Positions 62,165 to 64,000 of a stretch of DNA of 64,000 bases are shown here, piece after piece. Position 1 is the first letter of the stretch. Each line of letters begins with the position of its first letter. The notes below the pieces were generated by a model. It did not search any database and was not told the origin of the DNA. It saw only the letters and a list, made by a program, of their open reading frames with translations. The DNA is from Pseudomonas viridiflava (GTDB taxonomy: Bacteria > Pseudomonadota > Gammaproteobacteria > Pseudomonadales > Pseudomonadaceae): NCBI RefSeq assembly GCF_900590755.1, contig NZ_UUOC01000020.1, positions 1 through 64,000 of the forward strand. Direction: 5' to 3'. A program made the translations under genes and the position numbers.

Positions 62165-62354
62165 CCGCAGCTCCCCCCGAAATCATCAACTTTGACCAGA
62201 GCCGCATCACGACATGCAATATTTTTATAATAACCTTAGGTCAAAATAGAATTTCACAGCTCGCTTCTATAGCCATATGTTGCAGACACGGACCGGGATT
62301 GCACGCCTGATCGAGTCCAACCCCATACGCTATGCATACAAGAAGGAGCTGTTC

Positions 62355-63443
62355 ATGAGCATCGAATTCATCGGCTACATCGCGACCCAGCCGGGCTCGG
62401 AAATCCACCCGCGCAGCGGCCCGACCATCCAGCCCGACTATGTGGCAAAGGTCGCCAAAGTCCATGAAGACGCAGGCTTTGACCGGGCTCTGGTTGCCTA
62501 CCATTCCAACAGCCCGGACAGCGCGTTCGTCGCCGCCCATGCCAGCAGCGTGACCAGCAAACTGAAATTCCTGATCGCGCACCGCCCTGGCTTCATTTCC
62601 CCGACCGTGGCGGCCCGGCAGTTTGCGACCCTGGACGTATTCAATGGCGGGCGTACGGCAATCCACATCATCACCGGTGGCGACGACAAGGAACTGCGCG
62701 CTGACGGCAGCCATATCGGCAAGGACGAGCGCTACGCTCGCACCGACGAATACCTGGGCATCGTGCGTCAGGAATGGACCAGCGAAAAACCTTTCGACCA
62801 TCGGGGCGAGTATTACCAGTTCGAAGGCGCGCACTCGCTGGTGAAATCCCCGCAGCAACCACACATTCCGGTGTACTTCGGCGGTTCTTCTCCAGCCGCC
62901 ATTGCTGTGGCGGGCAAACATGCCGACGTCTATGCACTGTGGGGCGAGACTTACGAGCAGGTGCGCGCGGTGGTCAAGGAAGTGCGCGCCGAAGCCGCCA
63001 AACATGGCCGGACGGTACGCTTCAGTCTGTCGTTGCGGCCGATTCTGGCGGAGACCGAGGAGAAAGCCTGGGCCCGTGCCGACAGCATTCTGGAACGCGC
63101 CAAGGCCATCGCTGAAGGCACCGGCTTTGTGCGTCGCGAGCCACCGAATGAAGGCTCGCGTCGCTTGCTGGCAGCGGCCGCACAGGGTTCACGTCTGGAC
63201 AAACGCCTGTGGACCGGGATCGCCGGGCTACTGGGCGCGCAAGGCAACTCCACTTCGCTGGTCGGCACCCCGGAGCAAGTGGCTGAAGCGCTGCTGGACT
63301 ACTACGACCTGGGTATCACTACCTTCCTGATCCGTGGTTTTGACCCGCTGGATGACGCCATCGACTACGGCAAAAAACTCATCCCGCTGACCCGTGAACT
63401 GGTGGCCAAGCGCGAGCGCGAGGCTCAGGAAAAAGTCGCCTGA
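62355..63443 (+). CDS. SsuD-type FMNH2-dependent alkanesulfonate monooxygenase (LLM family)
   Basis: 362 residues, close to SsuD length (about 380). N terminus MSIEFIGYIATQPGSEIHPR, then LIAHRPGFISPTVAARQFAT, ITGGDDKELRADGSHIGKDE and HIPVYFGGSSPAAIAVAGKH, all features of SsuD and related organosulfonate oxygenases. AAGGAGC lies 6 nt before ATG 62355, which decides the start over the frame opening 78 bp earlier. Followed by an SsuA-like gene, which supports desulfonation of an alkyl- or arylsulfonate. A flavin reductase (SsuE-like) is not in the window. Confidence 0.9.
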   Translation: MSIEFIGYIATQPGSEIHPRSGPTIQPDYVAKVAKVHEDAGFDRALVAYHSNSPDSAFVAAHASSVTSKLKFLIAHRPGFISPTVAARQFATLDVFNGGRTAIHIITGGDDKELRADGSHIGKDERYARTDEYLGIVRQEWTSEKPFDHRGEYYQFEGAHSLVKSPQQPHIPVYFGGSSPAAIAVAGKHADVYALWGETYEQVRAVVKEVRAEAAKHGRTVRFSLSLRPILAETEEKAWARADSILERAKAIAEGTGFVRREPPNEGSRRLLAAAAQGSRLDKRLWTGIAGLLGAQGNSTSLVGTPEQVAEALLDYYDLGITTFLIRGFDPLDDAIDYGKKLIPLTRELVAKREREAQEKVA

Positions 63444-63467
63444 TTCATTCCCGCCGTTAAACCCCGG

Positions 63468-63483
63468 GGGCGCATTGGCGCCC
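63468..63483. terminator. Hairpin between the LLM and SsuA-like genes
   Basis: GGGCGC-ATTG-GCGCCC: a perfect 6 bp GC stem with a 4 nt loop, 25 bp after the LLM stop. The following TCTTCGGTTT is only mildly T-rich. It may act as a partial terminator that lowers expression of downstream genes or just as an mRNA-stabilising stem. Confidence 0.5.
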
Positions 63484-63522
63484 TCTTCGGTTTCGTAAAC
63501 CGCCCCTGTCTTTGAGAGCGCT

Positions 63523-64000
63523 ATGTCAAAAACCTTATTGAGTGTTCGCCTGCGTCGTCCATTGCTGGCAGGTCTTGCCCTTGCGGCAGTCTGCTCGTGG
63601 ATGCTGCCAGCCCAGGCCCGGGAAACCGTGCGCATCGGCTACCAGAAATCTTCGACATTGATCACTGTGCTGAAAACTCAGGGCACTCTGGAGAAGGCGC
63701 TGAATGCGGCCAACATTGACGTCAGCTGGCATGAGTTCCCCAGCGGCCTGCCGCTGCTGGAATCCCTGAACATCGGCAACGTCGACATCAGCGCTGACGT
63801 GGCCGACACCGTGCCGATCTTCGCTCAGGCAGCCCAGGCCCGGCTGACCTACTTTGCCGAAGAAACCCCATCGCCAGCAGCCCAGGCCATCGTGGTGCCC
63901 AAGGACTCACCGATCCAGACCCTGGCCGACCTCAAAGGCAAGAAGGTCGCAGTGACCAAAGCGGCAGGCACTCACTACCTGCTGATTGCGGCACTGACCA
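63523..64000 (+). CDS. SsuA-like aliphatic sulfonate binding protein, partial
   Basis: Begins MSKTLLSVRLRRPLLAGLAL with an extended signal peptide (cleavage near AQA-RET about residue 32) and continues VRIGYQKSSTLITVLKTQGT, LESLNIGNVDISADVADTVP and KGKKVAVTKAAGTHYLLIAA, where it reaches the window end at residue about 159. These are standard SsuA motifs. Expected neighbours beyond the end are permease and ATPase genes (SsuC/SsuB). The paralogue at 57897 shares the same pattern. Confidence 0.88.
   Translation, partial: MSKTLLSVRLRRPLLAGLALAAVCSWMLPAQARETVRIGYQKSSTLITVLKTQGTLEKALNAANIDVSWHEFPSGLPLLESLNIGNVDISADVADTVPIFAQAAQARLTYFAEETPSPAAQAIVVPKDSPIQTLADLKGKKVAVTKAAGTHYLLIAALT

Overview
The window reads as a Pseudomonas chromosome segment of the fluorescens/syringae lineage. 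The support is the beta-ketoadipate pca/pob genes with a PcaQ-type regulator, a rut pyrimidine operon, an OprD-family porin, McpS-like and dCache chemoreceptors, and more than twenty REP/BIME-like palindromes between genes. No rRNA, tRNA, CRISPR array, integrase, transposase or phage gene was seen. Genes at both ends of the window belong to longer clusters that continue outside it.

Layout. 1-385: tandem REP repeats. 0.4-9.3 kb: protocatechuate and 4-hydroxybenzoate catabolism (pcaHG-pcaK-pcaBDC with pcaQ, then pobR/pobA divergent). 9.7-13.2 kb: RibD-like reductase, HBM-type chemoreceptor, GAF protein. 13.5-18.8 kb: OprD-like porin, an exported argininosuccinate-lyase-like enzyme, a DctA-like symporter and a LysR regulator. 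19.1-25.2 kb: six-gene leftward operon with an IPNS-type Fe(II) dioxygenase, a VOC protein and a BMP/PnrA-type nucleoside/nucleobase ABC importer. 25.5-27.0 kb: HipBA. 27.1-31.8 kb: rutR and rutABCDF. 31.9-36.1 kb: two hypotheticals, a YciE/YciF-like DUF892 protein and a dCache chemoreceptor. 36.5-39.4 kb: TonB-dependent receptor plus DUF4198 protein behind a Zur-like box. 39.6-47.1 kb: DUF1624 membrane protein, orphan binding protein, and IclR with an MFS/HlyD/OMF tripartite pump. 47.3-53.1 kb: TonB-ExbB-ExbD, LacI regulator and a second TonB-dependent receptor. 53.1-54.0 kb: a large inverted repeat made of two highly structured elements. 54.1-64.0 kb: probable organosulfur/sulfonate utilisation region with two flavin-dependent monooxygenases, a secreted alpha/beta hydrolase, an aldo/keto reductase, an alpha-hydroxy-acid oxidase, three binding proteins and a nonsense-interrupted RraA-like gene.

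The best candidate for a new system is the pair of operons around hipBA. The dioxygenase/ABC operon and the rut operon each carry a RutR-like palindrome (GACCA-N2-TGGTC type) about 75 bp upstream of a GG-N10-GC sigma-54 promoter. The rut operon here has no rutG permease and no rutE, so the ABC importer probably feeds it, and the dioxygenase and VOC proteins are candidates for new nucleobase-modifying steps. The second candidate is the exported lyase: a fumarase/aspartase-superfamily enzyme with a Sec signal peptide, lying between a specific porin and a DctA-like symporter. It suggests periplasmic cleavage of a fumaryl-type conjugate followed by dicarboxylate uptake. The third is the multibranched repeat pair at 53.2-54.0 kb, whose stems differ in sequence but keep their pairing.
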